Shown here in pieces: positions 22,701 through 32,858 of a stretch of 64,000 nucleotides of DNA. The notes below the pieces were generated by a model. That model was not told where the DNA came from. It worked only from the letters and a program-made list of their open reading frames with translations, and searched no databases. The position numbers and the translations under genes were made by a program. This DNA is from Berberis thunbergii (lineage: Eukaryota > Streptophyta > Magnoliopsida > Ranunculales > Berberidaceae): assembly GCA_003290165.1 (NCBI GenBank), contig QNQO01002082.1:89134-153133 (forward strand), read 5' to 3'. The stretch's first letter is position 1, and every line of letters begins with the position of its first letter.

Positions 22701-23600
22701 GAAAAGGATGCGAAGTTTTTAAATGAGAATATGTTGCAAAGTTTAATGAAGCAGGGTTCTGATGTGCACTCACTTAACTTTGGCCATTTGATAGTTCCCT
22801 TCTTGCAGTAACCAAACAATCATTCTCCTAAATTTTTCTTGTTGGTTTACCTATGACAAACACAAACCACCCCAGCTAAAAGAGACCAAACTATCAGTCT
22901 ATGCTTGCACAACATATCACAGGAAGGATGCCAGATCATGTAGACCCACAAGGTGACATTATAACATGTTGTAAACATGTGCACCTCTGTCACTGCAACA
23001 CAAAGTTAATTTTCCCTGGTGATTAGAATGATTAAAGACAAGGATCAACAACTATCACATTAAACTATCTGTATGTTCAGCTGCATATCGCCTTGCAACC
23101 GAGTCCAGTTCGACATAGGGTGAAACCAGTTTTACCGTGTGAACGACAATGGACTAGTGTGACATTGTGGCAGAAGCAGAGGTATACGAATATACAAAAC
23201 AGATTTAATAGATGAAGACAAGTATGCAAGCTATCCAGGGGAATTGAAATCAAACATCAATTGTTTGGACAAGTATGCAAGCTATCCAGGGGAATTGAAA
23301 TCAAACATCAATTAGTTTGGAGAAGTGTGAAGCTATCCAGTGGAAATTGCAATCAAACATCAATTAGTTTGAACAGTAGAAACCACACCAACTCATACAA
23401 AATATAAACTCCAAGGGAAGAAAAGCAGTAAGATAGTATCAACATAAGCACTAAAAAACCATAGTAACAGCGAACACTCTACTCGGAAGTAGTATATGAT
23501 CCTGAAGTAAAAGGAAGACAATACTAACACAAACATATGACTGTAGTTTTGATATCTACTAAACTACTCTAACTAAGAAAGATGGTAATGACCTACGCAT
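22701..23600. other. Pack-MULE interior, no coding evidence
   Basis: Intron-like or 3'-untranslated-like AT-rich DNA. The part next to the tetraspanin exon (23380-23600) could be its captured 3' untranslated region. Holds the 51-bp tandem repeat. Confidence 0.5.
23217..23371. repeat. 51-52 bp tandem repeat, three copies
   Basis: Units begin GACAAGTATGCAAGC at 23217 and 23268, with a diverged third unit (GAGAAGTGTGAAGC) at 23320. The first two are almost identical, so at least one duplication is recent. Confidence 0.9.
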
Positions 23601-23601
23601 G

Positions 23602-23900
23602 TCACTTCCATCTAGGATAGGAATTGTCATGCCTGTTGTTCCTGAAAGCGCAGCATCCAATGGAGTAGACAATGACGAGGAAGATGAGAAAGATAATGTT
23701 GACAATTGCAACCTTCTTCCAGTTGCTCTTGGTATTAGCTATAACCCCAGCCTTGCATGACTGGCAGTTGAAGCATAGATCTTGGTTGTTCCATGATGTA
23801 CAATCTGGGTTTGTTGAGTTGCTTGCATTTGCTGGTTTGCTCCACATAGCTGCATTCTGGTAAGTGAAGGCACACTCAGCTGGTGGTGTACAACAACCCG
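23602..23900 (-). pseudogene. captured terminal exon of a tetraspanin gene
   Basis: Starts after a good acceptor (TTTGCAG). It encodes about 98 residues: the end of the large extracellular loop with its cysteine pattern (SGCCTPP, PDC, LCFNCQSCKAG), the fourth membrane span (about VAIVNIIFLIFLVIVYSIGCC) and a short cytoplasmic tail ending YPRWK. Plant tetraspanins of the TET8 group have this exon after a long first exon with three membrane spans. No first exon is found upstream (23910-24300), so the protein cannot be complete. Its position inside the Pack-MULE indicates capture. The reading frame is undamaged, which implies recent capture or a very slow decay. Confidence 0.88.
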
Positions 23901-24327
23901 ACTGCAAATAGAGGAATTGTCTATCATTAGTCTTACATACATAAGAAATTTGGATAACAGTAGCTGCTCTATTCTAAGTTTTACTAGTTTTTTTTTATTG
24001 CTAACAAGGCCATACATATGGATCACAAAATCATAGAACAATCCACTTGGAAATTTAACTCATAAACAAAGCAAGGCCAAATGTATACATATTAACATCG
24101 TATTGAAATTTTGAGTCATATGAGTGTGTATATGACTACATGCTAGTTTGTTTTTCTGACACACAAGATTTCACCAAGCTTGGAGGCACCTAGCCAAAGC
24201 TATTTTGATTCAGGTTCAGCTTGTTTCGATGCATTCTCTGCTCGTTCAGATGCGGATACAGTTGGCGTGGATACAATGGGTTTTTTGAACTGCACTATGT
24301 TCATAGTCATGTTGTCACAACCTCCTT

Positions 24328-24511
24328 AGGAATCACCTACATTAGGAACTGCTGCCAAGTGCGTGCCTTCTTGAACCGCAGCTTGGAACTTCTTTTCATG
24401 ATCTTTATTCATGTCCTTGTCTCCAAGAACCATCAGGCAAGCCATGTCTTGGCTGAGTGAAGTAACCATGGCACTCACATCCACCGTAGCACCCACCCTT
24501 GCAGCATCCAT
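24328..24511 (-). pseudogene. captured cytochrome P450 fragment (CYP71-clan type)
   Basis: A 61-codon frame reads VDVSAMVTSLSQDMACLMVLG, then a spacer, then QAAVQEGTHLAAVPNVGD. This matches the region of plant microsomal P450s of the CYP71 clan that precedes the I helix (VDLS..V..L..DM.C.MVFGKKY...F...V.E...L...PN.GD). Haem-binding and oxygen-binding motifs are absent and the frame ends at a stop, so it is a fragment. Its N-terminal half lies inside the right inverted repeat and is therefore also present in reverse at 20271-20353. Confidence 0.75.
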
Positions 24512-24739
24512 GACTGACCTTAAAAATAGTAAAGAGGAGGGAGGAGAGAGGTCTTCCTCCTCTCTCTGTTTTTCTATGTTTTGTAATCCCTTCCTCCCTC
24601 TTAAATTTCAGTCAAATTTCATTTCCCGCTTTTTTTTTTTTTTTTTTTTTGAAACTTTAGTTGGGCATGTGCAAGACACCCTCCTTGGCACATGCCAAGG
24701 ATCCTCCCAGGCGCTGACCCAGGCCAGCTAGAATCTCTC
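24425..24739 (-). repeat. right terminal inverted repeat of the Pack-MULE
   Basis: About 315 bp, the reverse of 20038-20353, with a T-run of about 20 at 24630. The close match of the two repeats, including the homopolymer, suggests a fairly recent insertion. Confidence 0.92.
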
Positions 24740-24748
24740 ATCATTTTA

Positions 24749-25159
24749 ATTAGATTTTTTGTTTTAATGTGTTTCTGAGAGAAAGTGGTGCGTCGGGTTG
24801 AGGGGAGAGAGGGTAGGGGCAAATGTGTCATTGAAGAGAAGGTGCAGTGCAGAGCAGACCCCCTTCCCCGCCCCACGAGAACTTGTTGAATCAGCTTCGT
24901 GTCAAGTAGCCAGGGAGCAAGAACCACCACCGAGTCTGCATCGGTTGGATCGGGGGAGTTAAAGTGGGGGTAGTAGGTGGTGGGTCCACTGAGTTAGATT
25001 GGACGAATGTGTAAGATGATGGAATGTGTGACTAGGAATTCTAGGGGGTGAGGGAAAAAGCGAGGGATGGCCCTCGCCCTCTCCCTTGCTCTTTCCCTCG
25101 CTCTCTAAAAGGGTTGACTTCGGGTTAACCCTAACGCGTGACATGCGTGTATTGATTTT
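24749..25159. other. distal upstream DNA of ERF copy 2; no gene
   Basis: To about 24850 this continues the segment A/B homology. Beyond it is unique, with a GGGATGGCCCTCGCCCTC self-complementary patch near 25074. No coding evidence. Confidence 0.5.
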
Positions 25160-25362
25160 CAGAAATTCTAAATGGCCTGGGAAAACCAGCCTGGGTTGAC
25201 TGCCTTGGGGGAGGGGGGGGGGAAAGAGGGGCGAATTTACACTATTGCCCCCCTCTTTAACAACCTTTTGAAAAATGTGTTTAAAAGGAGGGGGCAAAAG
25301 TGTAAATTCACCCCCTCCCAGGCAGTAGCCTTGCTGGTTTCCCATGTCAGCTAGAATTACTC
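25160..25362. mobile_element. foldback MITE with 9-bp target duplication
   Basis: ATTGATTTT occurs at 25151-25159 and 25363-25371. The ends read CAGAAATTCTAAATGGCC and, reversed, GAGTAATTCTAGCTGAC. The arms pair through GGAAACCAGC and a G-rich/C-rich stem. Terminal motif and target length tie it to the Mutator family here, although its interior differs from the 8042 type. Confidence 0.8.
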
Positions 25363-25481
25363 ATTGATTTTGGTTGGACGACAGCTTTTTGGCATCACAT
25401 CTTTTACTTTGTCACATTACCTTTATTTCCCACACTATTAATAAAATTAAAAAACATTCTACACAATCTCTCATCTTCTAG

Positions 25482-25638
25482 AAATTCTAAATGTCGAGGA
25501 AACCAGCGAGGAGAGGGGGGTGTGTGTGACCGCTCACCCCCCATCGAGATGCGCATCTACATGAATCTAGAGGGAGATGAGTGGTAAAACCCCTCCCCCC
25601 ACTGGTTTCCTCGCCCATTTCCTCGACAATAAGAAAGG
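25482..25638. mobile_element. foldback MITE of the 8042 type, right end degraded
   Basis: The left end, AGAAATTCTAAATGTCGAGG, is followed by AAACCAGCGAGG. The right arm is CTGGTTTCCTCGCCC, then CCTCGACAATAAG. The last bases are altered and no target duplication is clear. Confidence 0.7.
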
Positions 25639-25639
25639 T

Positions 25640-26050
25640 TCTTCTCCTATCTGCTCTATATTTTCCAAAAAGAAAATTCCACTTCCCTCAATCTTTGCTC
25701 CTTTCTTTTTCATTAAGTACAACCACCATGTCGGCAACACCAAAATGCCACATTTCGTCACTGCCGACCGCACTGCTACGCCTTGCCACCGCCTCATTAT
25801 TCTCTTTTTCTCTTTTATTTTCCATCGCTTTCAAAGAGCTGGACTCCGCGACGATGAGTTCGCCATTCGCGACAACTTCTGCAAGGGTGTGACGCTGATT
25901 TTCAAAAAAAATCCATATAGGATTATGATTTTTCGTTTTTCTCAGATTCGGGACATGAAAATTTAACTATAGAAATATTTATAAAAAACATAGACTTATT
26001 TGGATTAGCAAGGTAGCTGGTATGAGAAATATTTATCACTTTTTTTTTCT
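25640..26050. other. start of duplicated block, copy I; no gene
   Basis: From about 25780 this matches 37400 onward (CCTTGCCACC.CCTCATTATTCTC). The ORF at 25577-25966 is not kept in copy II and has no domain. Confidence 0.5.
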
Positions 26051-26059
26051 TTTTCTTTT

Positions 26060-26180
26060 TACTTTTTTTAAAAAACAGTTATTCTTAAACCCCTCACACC
26101 CCAGATGCCGCTGTCTGGGATCGACCCCATGACCTAGTGATATCATCCATCACTGCTCAACCACTGAGCCATCACACCTT
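26060..26180 (-). mobile_element. tRNA-derived SINE
   Basis: On the minus strand: A box TGGCTCAGTGGTTGAG, about 35 bp, B box GGTCGATCCCAG, then an A-rich 3' end (T-rich at 26040-26075 on the plus strand). The same family as 14438-14531. Duplicated with its block at 37735-37830. Confidence 0.7.
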
Positions 26181-26600
26181 TAGCTCTTATAAATAAAATA
26201 AGATACGTGTTTTAACATGAAAATTTCATACACATAAAAAACTTATAGTTCCTCAACGAGGCAAATGTGTCATACTAATAAATTTTATCATACTTAAAAT
26301 AAACATTTATTTTACCAACACTTACACTATGAAACTTGAACATGGTAAGTCTGATCCGCAAAAACATTAGTAGAGTTACCATCTTGCATGGAATGGTTCG
26401 AAACAAATGAATAAAATTCCTAATTTGTTAGTCCTCATAAATATAATTTGTTTTCAACCAATTAAAGATCATAGTCATAAATTCATAATACACCATTATT
26501 TAAATATCAACATAACACATTTTTTATCTTAAGAAAGACATGTAGTTCTCATTCAATGAGCGAATGAACATTTAATTTCTTCCCTTAAGGCAATCATGCA

Positions 26601-27167
26601 TGATGTGTCCAAAAATCATCCTCCTGTGAGTTTGACCTGCAAAACAGATTTTGGACTGTCAATGATCAATTTTTGATGGCCGAAGGCACTCCGATGCTTA
26701 AGTCAGCAACTCTGTTTGAAGAAGGAAGTAAATTTGGACAAAACTCAGTTAAATTTGCATACATGTGTCGAATGTTCTCTTCACCTTTTATAATGGTCGC
26801 AATTAATTCTCTGCGTGACTTAAGTATGTGAGACACAATAGAAGGAGACATTTCTCGTAACAGTTTCCTCCTTAATGGATATGCGTCCGTGAAGGTAGAA
26901 CTCTTTCCAAGACTCTTTTTGGTGCAACGTTCATCTTCTTTATGAGAGAACTCGTGTCGAGCTTGGATTAGGCTCTGATTCGTTTGAATCTGGGTTCGGG
27001 CTTTGTTTATGTCTTCTCATTGGTGGGCCTTGTCTGGGCTTCTTTGATTGGCTTTATTCTTTTTGGTTTTATGAGTTGGCTCAATAGATTGAACGCTATA
27101 TCCTCGTCATGGATGTTCTCTGCCACGTGTACGACTGTGATGATCAGTATATTTTGGTGTATCATTA
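26601..27167 (-). repeat. LTR of gypsy remnant 1
   Basis: 567 bp. On the plus strand it begins TGATGTGTCC and ends GTATCATTA (ancestral ...ATCATCA). On the minus strand the LTR therefore starts TGATGATACA, a start shared with the plus-strand gypsy element at 48086. A purine tract (GGGGGGAATAGC on the minus strand) adjoins it at 27168-27182. Confidence 0.85.
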
Positions 27168-27510
27168 GCTATTCCCCCCTTAGTTAGTGGGTATGTTCAT
27201 GTATCAACTAACTGTGCGGCGGTTGTGTTTTTGAACTTCGCATTAGGCACATTTAGTGCTCTTGCTATCTGTTGTTGTTGTTGTTGTCTCTCCGATGTTT
27301 CATTCGCGTGCTCGTTTTGGACCAATTTCTTGGATTTTGTGCGGCTATCATATCTTGCATGACGTATGTTTCTTTCGTTTGGTTTTCAAGTATGGAGCTT
27401 CCTTATGTCATGACGAGTGGGTTGTCATTGTCCTTAATTGTCGATGTCTCTATTGCTAGTTCGTCGATTCTTTTGTTCTCAGCCCTTGCGCTCTGTTGAA
27501 TGGTAGCATT

Positions 27511-27993
27511 CTAGAAGCCCTCTACCAACTCTGTGGTTTTCTGGTGGTGGACTTTCATTCGGGTATCTTTGATTTGAAATTCGCCGTTTAGTTGATTGAC
27601 CACTAGTTTGGAATCAGTAAAGACACTAATGTCCTTTATTCCCAAGTGTTTTGTTAACTGTAACCCCGTTATCACAGCTTTGTATTTAGCTTCGTTCTTG
27701 GAGGTTTTAAAGTTGAATTTTATCGCTTTTTCTAATGCGATGTCTTCCGAGTTGTACAAGAGTAGTCCAACTCCACTTCCTGCCTTGTTGGACACTCCAT
27801 CACAGTGGGGGATCTGTCCCTTGGTGATTGGTTTGGATTGTTCTTTTCTGCTCTCATTTTTTGTCTGTTGGTTGTTGCTTCCTGTGAACTCGGCGATGAA
27901 ATCTGCTAGTGCCTGAGACTTGATAGTGGTTATGAAGGCATAGTTGATGTCAAATGGTCTGAGTTCTATTGCCCACTTCACTATTCTTTCCAA
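27511..27993 (-). pseudogene. gypsy RNase H fragment, remnant 1
   Basis: A 160-codon frame. It opens KWAIELRPFDINY...KSQALADFIAEFTG, the end of the gypsy RNase H/tether region, and continues into a second RNase H-like domain (HCDGVSNKAGSGVGLLL, NEAKYKAVITGL, FTDSKLVVNQLNGEF). A second RNase H of this type is characteristic of the Tat lineage of plant gypsy elements. The first catalytic Asp (CDG) and the DS Asp are present. The rest of pol is broken. Confidence 0.85.
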
Positions 27994-28399
27994 TAGATCT
28001 GGTTTGTGTAGTACCCGATCGAAGAGGCTGTTTGGTAATAACCGTGATTGGGTGTGCTTAGAAGTATGGTAGCAATATTCTTGATGACACGATTAGAGCG
28101 AACGTCAATTTCTCTAGGGCTGGATAATTGATTTCTGGATCCGCGAGTGTTTTGTTGATGTAGTACATTGGTCTTTGTACGCTTTTTTTCCCCATATCAA
28201 CGCTGAACTCACCACGTAATCGAACATAGATAAATATAGATACAGTGTTCCTCTCATGTTCGGTTTTGTTAGTTGCTTTGTGCTTCCCATATACGTCTTC
28301 AGGCTTTGAAAGGCTTCATCACATTCAACATTCTACTCGAATGTTTTGTTCCTCTTTAAAATTTTGAAAAAAGGTAGACATTTGTCCGACGATCTAGAG

Positions 28400-29215
28400 A
28401 TGAACCTGTTCAGAACTGTTATTCTCCCATTAAGACTTTAGACACCTTTTACGTTTGTTGGTGACTATAGATTTAGAAGCGTTTGTATCTGTTTTGGATC
28501 AATCTCAATTCCTTTTTGGTTGACCATGTACCCGAGGAACTTCCCTGACTCTACTTCAAAAGTGCACTTTTCCAAGTTCAGTTTCATCTTATACTTTCGT
28601 AGCTAGAAAAAAACCTGTTCAAAATCTGTGACGTGGTCTGCTTAGCGTGATCTTTTGACAAGCATATCGTCGATGTAACTTCCATTATTCCACTGATTTG
28701 ATAATTGAGCATTCTGTTCACAAGTCGTTGGTAACTTGCTCCCGCGTTCTTTAATCTGAAGGGCATTACTCACTAATAGTATGTACCCCTTTTTGTTATG
28801 AAAAATGTTTTTCCTTGGTCGGGAAGGTACATCTGTATCTAATTATACCCGGAATATGCATCCATGAACCTCAACATTTCGTGTCCGACAGTTGCATCCA
28901 CTATCTGATCTATTCGCGGATGTGAAAAACTATCTTTAGGACAAACTTTATTTAGATTGGTGTAGTCCGCACACACCCTCCGTTTGTCGTTCTTCTTTTT
29001 TACTAGCACCGTGTTTGCCAACCAATCTGGGTAGTGAGCTTCTCTTATTATCCCTGCATTGATTAGTCGGTGCACTTCCTCGTTTATTACCAAATTACGC
29101 TTCAAGGCCACTGGTCTTCGTTTTTGTTGAACTGGCTTCTTGTCTGGGTTCACTTGTAGTTTGTGAGAGATGATGGATGGTCTATCCCTACCATGCCCTT
29201 TATTGTCCATGCAAA
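28400..29215 (-). pseudogene. gypsy reverse transcriptase, remnant 1
   Basis: 29210-28839 encodes DWLANTVLVKKKN, RRVCADYTNLNKVCPKDSF, then MDAYSGYN (palm and fingers). 28766-28584 encodes PFRLKNAGASYQRLVNRM. At the catalytic loop the DNA can still encode YIDDMLVK, but one base is missing just before it (GTTACATC where GTNTACATC is expected), so the frame shifts. The same loss is present in remnants 2 and 3. Confidence 0.88.
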
Positions 29216-29331
29216 AACATCCTGGTTATCTTTTAGCAACTGAATTAGTTCCTTGGTGAGTTCGGGATGAATATTTGTGCCAATTCGGACTGCCTTTTCC
29301 GTTTCGTTGTCTAGGTAGACTTGGATCAATA

Positions 29332-29514
29332 AATAGAAATAAATTTTCTCATCTTTAAGTTTTCATTGTCTCTTTTCATTTCAATGAAGGCATTGTACTA
29401 TCATCAACGTGGCTTCCAAATTTTCAACATTTTTCATATTTTAAAACTTGCTATAAAACGAGTGGCTTCCAAATTTTCAACATTTTTCATATTTTAAAAC
29501 TTGCTATCATACGA
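29332..29514. repeat. filler at a deletion junction with 53-bp direct repeat
   Basis: GTGGCTTCCAAATTTTCAAC starts at 29409 and again at 29462. The stretch sits exactly where remnant 1 stops and homology to 43715 resumes, so it is probably filler or a short insertion formed with the deletion. Confidence 0.75.
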
Positions 29515-30963
29515 GGGCAAATCCATGAAGACTTGAACAAAATAAAACTCAAAAATTCGACAATATCATACTCTTGACTCATTCAAGTGACACTAACATC
29601 ATGTGCTTGAAATCCCCATCATGTATTTGACTATTTTCACCGCTCTACAAATAATTTTTTTTTTGGTATAGTATAGCATATTATATATTATATTTGAGAA
29701 CAAAACACGTGTCCAGCAAAAGTAGCTAACTCGTGAGCCTCATTATTGAGCTCGCGAGGAATATAATTACAGTACCAATCACAATTAACTGAAATTAAGT
29801 TCTTAATGATACAAATAAAGGGCGCCACATCCAACACGCATTTGTCTGATCCATCTGGTTGTGTTCATTCAAAATGACGATCAGAGAGCCCAAAACTCCC
29901 AGCAAGATTTATGTCTGCCACTGACGTGATTGGATTAGCAAAAATGTCACCTCAGATGTGAAACATTCAACCATGCACATTTGTTTTGCTAAATTAATTG
30001 CCTCAAAAAGTTAGGAGATTCTTTTTGTGGAGTCTTCTACTTCCCCATTCCCTTATATTTGTTCCTTGTTCTCACTTACCTTCTAGAGGGTTGTTTGACC
30101 ATAGGCAGTTTGATTGCTTAAACTAGTAATACAAACGATGAAAAACAATCGATAAAAACAGAAGTTCCTAATAAATTGATAGAAAAATAACCTCTCAAGT
30201 CAAGAAACTTACTACTTGAATTTTTTTTTTTTTTTTTTGGATCGAGTCTTCGAAGTTCAAGTAAGTTTTGGCTCGATCAGATGGCCAATTGATTATAAGC
30301 CTTTCATTTTCTCACTTCATTTTACGGACTGCACTTGCTTTACTGCATATAATTTAGAAAATATATACTTATAATTTTCGAGTAATGTTCTCAATTTGTC
30401 TAAACATTGTCATTATCAAACCATTTGAAAATTCCTAACTTAATTGCCTTATTTCTCAATCAGTAGTCTCTTGAAATCATACTTAAAACGTGCCTAATTA
30501 TAGTAAAACTTACCAATCAAACTTGTTGGACATTGAATTGACAAGTTAAAAAAATGGATGGATAGTGTGTGTGTACATGCTCTAAATTGTCTAATCAATC
30601 ACACCAATGTATGTCAAGTTTTCATTTTCATAAATGGGGAATGAAACTATGTAAGGTGATGAGTATGGTCTTTGTTCATGTGTAAGACCTCTTTTTTCCA
30701 CCACACTCTGGCTTAATGGATCCAGCAGCCTAGTTAAGTAGGACACACAGAGTAGAGAACGAGAAAAAGGAGGAGACCCCATATTTTCTGACTATATAAT
30801 GATTCTTAGCCGAATGATTTTTATGTTTATGGACTTTTATTCTCATCCTTGAGTATAAAATTTAATGATGAATTAGTGAGTAAACTTTAAATTAGCTTAG
30901 ATTTAGGTGGATTGGTAAGTGAACCTTAAATTAGAATTTCAAGCAACCAAACACACCCTAAAT
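29515..30963. other. copy I intergenic with RNase H-like relic
   Basis: Colinear with 43720-46550. About 29700-29890 (minus) is the frameshifted counterpart of the RNase H-like relic at 43893-44111. No other coding evidence. Confidence 0.55.
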
Positions 30964-30978
30964 TTCATTTCCCGTTTT

Positions 30979-31155
30979 TTTTTTTTTTTTTTGAAAGGCA
31001 AGCCGGTGTTTGATAGGATCCGTAACCTATCCCCCGAGGTGCCGCCTATAGGCCAACATCACCCCGAAAGAAATTATGCCGCCGGAGGGTCTCGAAGCAA
31101 GGACCTGGGGATAAATCCCACAAGGCCTTAACCACTCGACCATAACTCCTTTGGC
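30979..31155 (-). mobile_element. tRNA-derived SINE with 15-bp target duplication
   Basis: TTCATTTCCCGTTTT lies at 30964-30978 and 31156-31170. Copy II has the single uninterrupted site (about 46552). On the minus strand the element starts CCAAAGGAGTTATGG, has an A box (TGGTCGAGTGGTTAAGG) and a B box (GCTTCGAGACCC), and ends in poly(A), seen as the T-run at 30977-30993. A distinct family from the other SINEs here. Confidence 0.9.
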
Positions 31156-31170
31156 TTCATTTCCCGTTTT

Positions 31171-31923
31171 GCCTTCTCTATTCTTAATAATTACGTGTAA
31201 AATCAACAGACCAATTAAGAGTGCCAAGGGTATCTGTGTATTTTAATTAAAAAATATTATTACATATTTGTCTTCGACCTAATTTTTTGATTCAGACAAT
31301 GCCTTCCCAACTTTATAATATTTATAAGAAAAAAATCAAATGGTTGTAAAAGTGACAAAAATTGTTTGTGTCATTTAATGAAAACTACTATTATATATAT
31401 GTTTTACACTTTTGCCCTTATTTATAATCAAACTCATCCCCTTTCAATATTCATTAATTATAATTAAGCTCCTAATATAATTTATTTGAAGCCCTTAAAT
31501 TTTCTACAAATTATAAATAGACCCTTACATAATAATTTTAAGAAAATTAACATTTACAAATATTATTTATAAAAGGTGTTGTGTTAGTGTTTGTTGTTCA
31601 TTTTTAATGTCTATGTTAAATATTAATTTTAAGACAAATTTCTTTTTTACAAAATTTATATTTGTGTCGATTTTCAATACTAGGAAAATAATTACAAATA
31701 TAACATCTTATATTGTTAAATTCTTATTTATGTATAAACTCATGTTGGTATTTTGGTAATTCTTCTAATTGTATTTTATTTAGGTTTTTTTAAGTTTGGC
31801 ATTCATTCATTTATACTTATTAGAGTTTAACCCTTGTTTTCAAAACTATTTTAGTCTAACCCTCATTTTCTGATGGAACCATTAAGTTCACGTCATTAAT
31901 TGGTCAAAATTAACTTTCGAATC
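31171..31923. other. copy I intergenic, no gene
   Basis: Very AT-rich and colinear with 46567-47970. It lacks about 680 bp containing the protease-like relic of copy II. Confidence 0.5.
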
Positions 31924-31934
31924 TTTTTATCCTT

Positions 31935-32130
31935 TTTTTTTTAAAGGCAAGCAGAGGGGTTTATATGGGCTCCCCAGACCACTGAAAATAAATAGAAGAA
32001 GCTTGGTTACATGCGTGCGTATTTTCTGCCTTTAGCATCATCAAATACAATTTTCTTAATGTCTTCCGCAAAAGAACTAGGAATTAACTCTAAAAACTCA
32101 TTATTAGGAAGAAGTTTTACCAGTTTATCC
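31935..32130 (-). mobile_element. short 5'-truncated non-LTR insertion with 11-bp target duplication
   Basis: TTTTTATCCTT flanks it at 31924-31934 and 32131-32141. Copy II shows the single site (about 47978). A T-run at the left (poly(A) on the minus strand) and a short terminal coding end (KKIVFDDAKGRKYARM then stop) suggest the 3' end of a LINE. Confidence 0.75.
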
Positions 32131-32238
32131 TTTTTATCCTTACCTTAGGTTAAACTAATGTAAGTTAGTTTTCAGACCCTTTTATCCTCACCTTGTTAGT
32201 GCTTCAACCCAAATTACCATGGAAGCAGAAAACCCAAC

Positions 32239-32858
32239 TGATGATACATAAAAACGGTCACATCCTTGAGTCATACACATGTCATGATGATATCGAGAAA
32301 TTACGGGCCCAACGTCAGCCCAACACTGATCTGACACAAGTGGTTCTAAGTCCGCCTAATCCAGTTTGCCAGACGAACCCGAACTCTTACAACATGCTCA
32401 GCCCACACATCTGACAACTATCCTCAATACCCATAAGTCCTATTAAGACAAATATCTCGAGGATCAGCTTCGGACAAGCAACTACAACGACTCTTTGCTT
32501 CCAACTATGAAGCAAATACCATAGTACATTCTACACAGTGAAACTTCCTTCTACGGATTACTCTTGGATTGAGAACTATCTCCTACGTATTTATGAGCAC
32601 AGAGCTAATAGGGAGCTTTTCTCCTACAACACGACTCCTAATTAGATAAGAATCTCCACTGTATATAAGACATGAGATTGGTAAGCTAAGGTACGCTAAA
32701 AATTTCATGTTTACAACATTACGCATTCCTCAGATCCCTATCTGACTTTAGCATCGGAGTGCCATCGGCCACCACAATGATGGTTCATGGCTCACGTGCG
32801 TTGCTTGTGCAGGTCAGCGGGACTAGGTCAAAGCAGTGAGCGAAAAATGACTGCATCA
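32239..32858 (+). repeat. LTR of the plus-strand gypsy element, copy I
   Basis: 620 bp, starting TGATGATACATAAAAACGG and ending GACTGCATCA, with a TATA-like ACTGTATATAAGA near 32657. Confidence 0.85.

Larger units (their letters stand above)
20038..24739. mobile_element. Pack-MULE: Mutator-like element carrying host gene fragments
   Basis: The 4702-bp insertion is bounded by a perfect 9-bp duplication (ATCATTTTA at 20029-20037 and 24740-24748), the Mutator-superfamily length. Its terminal inverted repeats of about 316 bp start GGGAAATTCTAGCTGG (left) and GAGAGATTCTAGCTGG (right, reversed). The paralogous segment A has one uninterrupted copy of the target (7902-7910). No MULE transposase (MURA) is visible inside. 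Instead there are a tetraspanin terminal exon, a cytochrome P450 coding fragment and other exon-like pieces with splice signals. That is the definition of a Pack-MULE. It would need a transposase supplied from elsewhere. Confidence 0.9.
12706..24850. repeat. segmental duplication, copy B (contains ERF copy 2)
   Basis: Colinear with 1328-7994 apart from insertions: a small foldback at 13022-13164, SINEs at 14047-14531, an LTR element at 15365-18173 and the Pack-MULE at 20038-24739. It lacks the MITE pair, most of the H3 pseudogene and one of the two 948-bp units present in A. Confidence 0.85.
26601..29331 (-). mobile_element. Ty3/gypsy (Tat-like) remnant 1, truncated at its 5' side
   Basis: One 3' LTR (26601-27167) and part of pol, read right to left, ending abruptly at 29331. 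Gag, protease, primer-binding site and 5' LTR are gone. Integrase and the antisense ORF are missing through a deletion shared with remnant 2. The left flank ATGCA (26596-26600) is the same target site as in the other two copies. Confidence 0.85.

Noticed and set aside
24411..24731. 106-codon plus ORF and the matching ORF at 20125-20334
   Set aside because: They lie in the terminal inverted repeats and read the opposite strand of the P450-like fragment plus homopolymer. The P450 reading on the minus strand explains the region better.
27256..27499. Plus-strand hydrophobic ORFs (also 38917-39144)
   Set aside because: Shadows of the minus-strand RNase H region of gypsy remnants. They recur only because that DNA is duplicated.
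31080..31155. tRNA-Ser/Leu-like sequence (minus strand)
   Set aside because: It is the head of a SINE with 15-bp target duplications and a poly(A) tail, absent from copy II.
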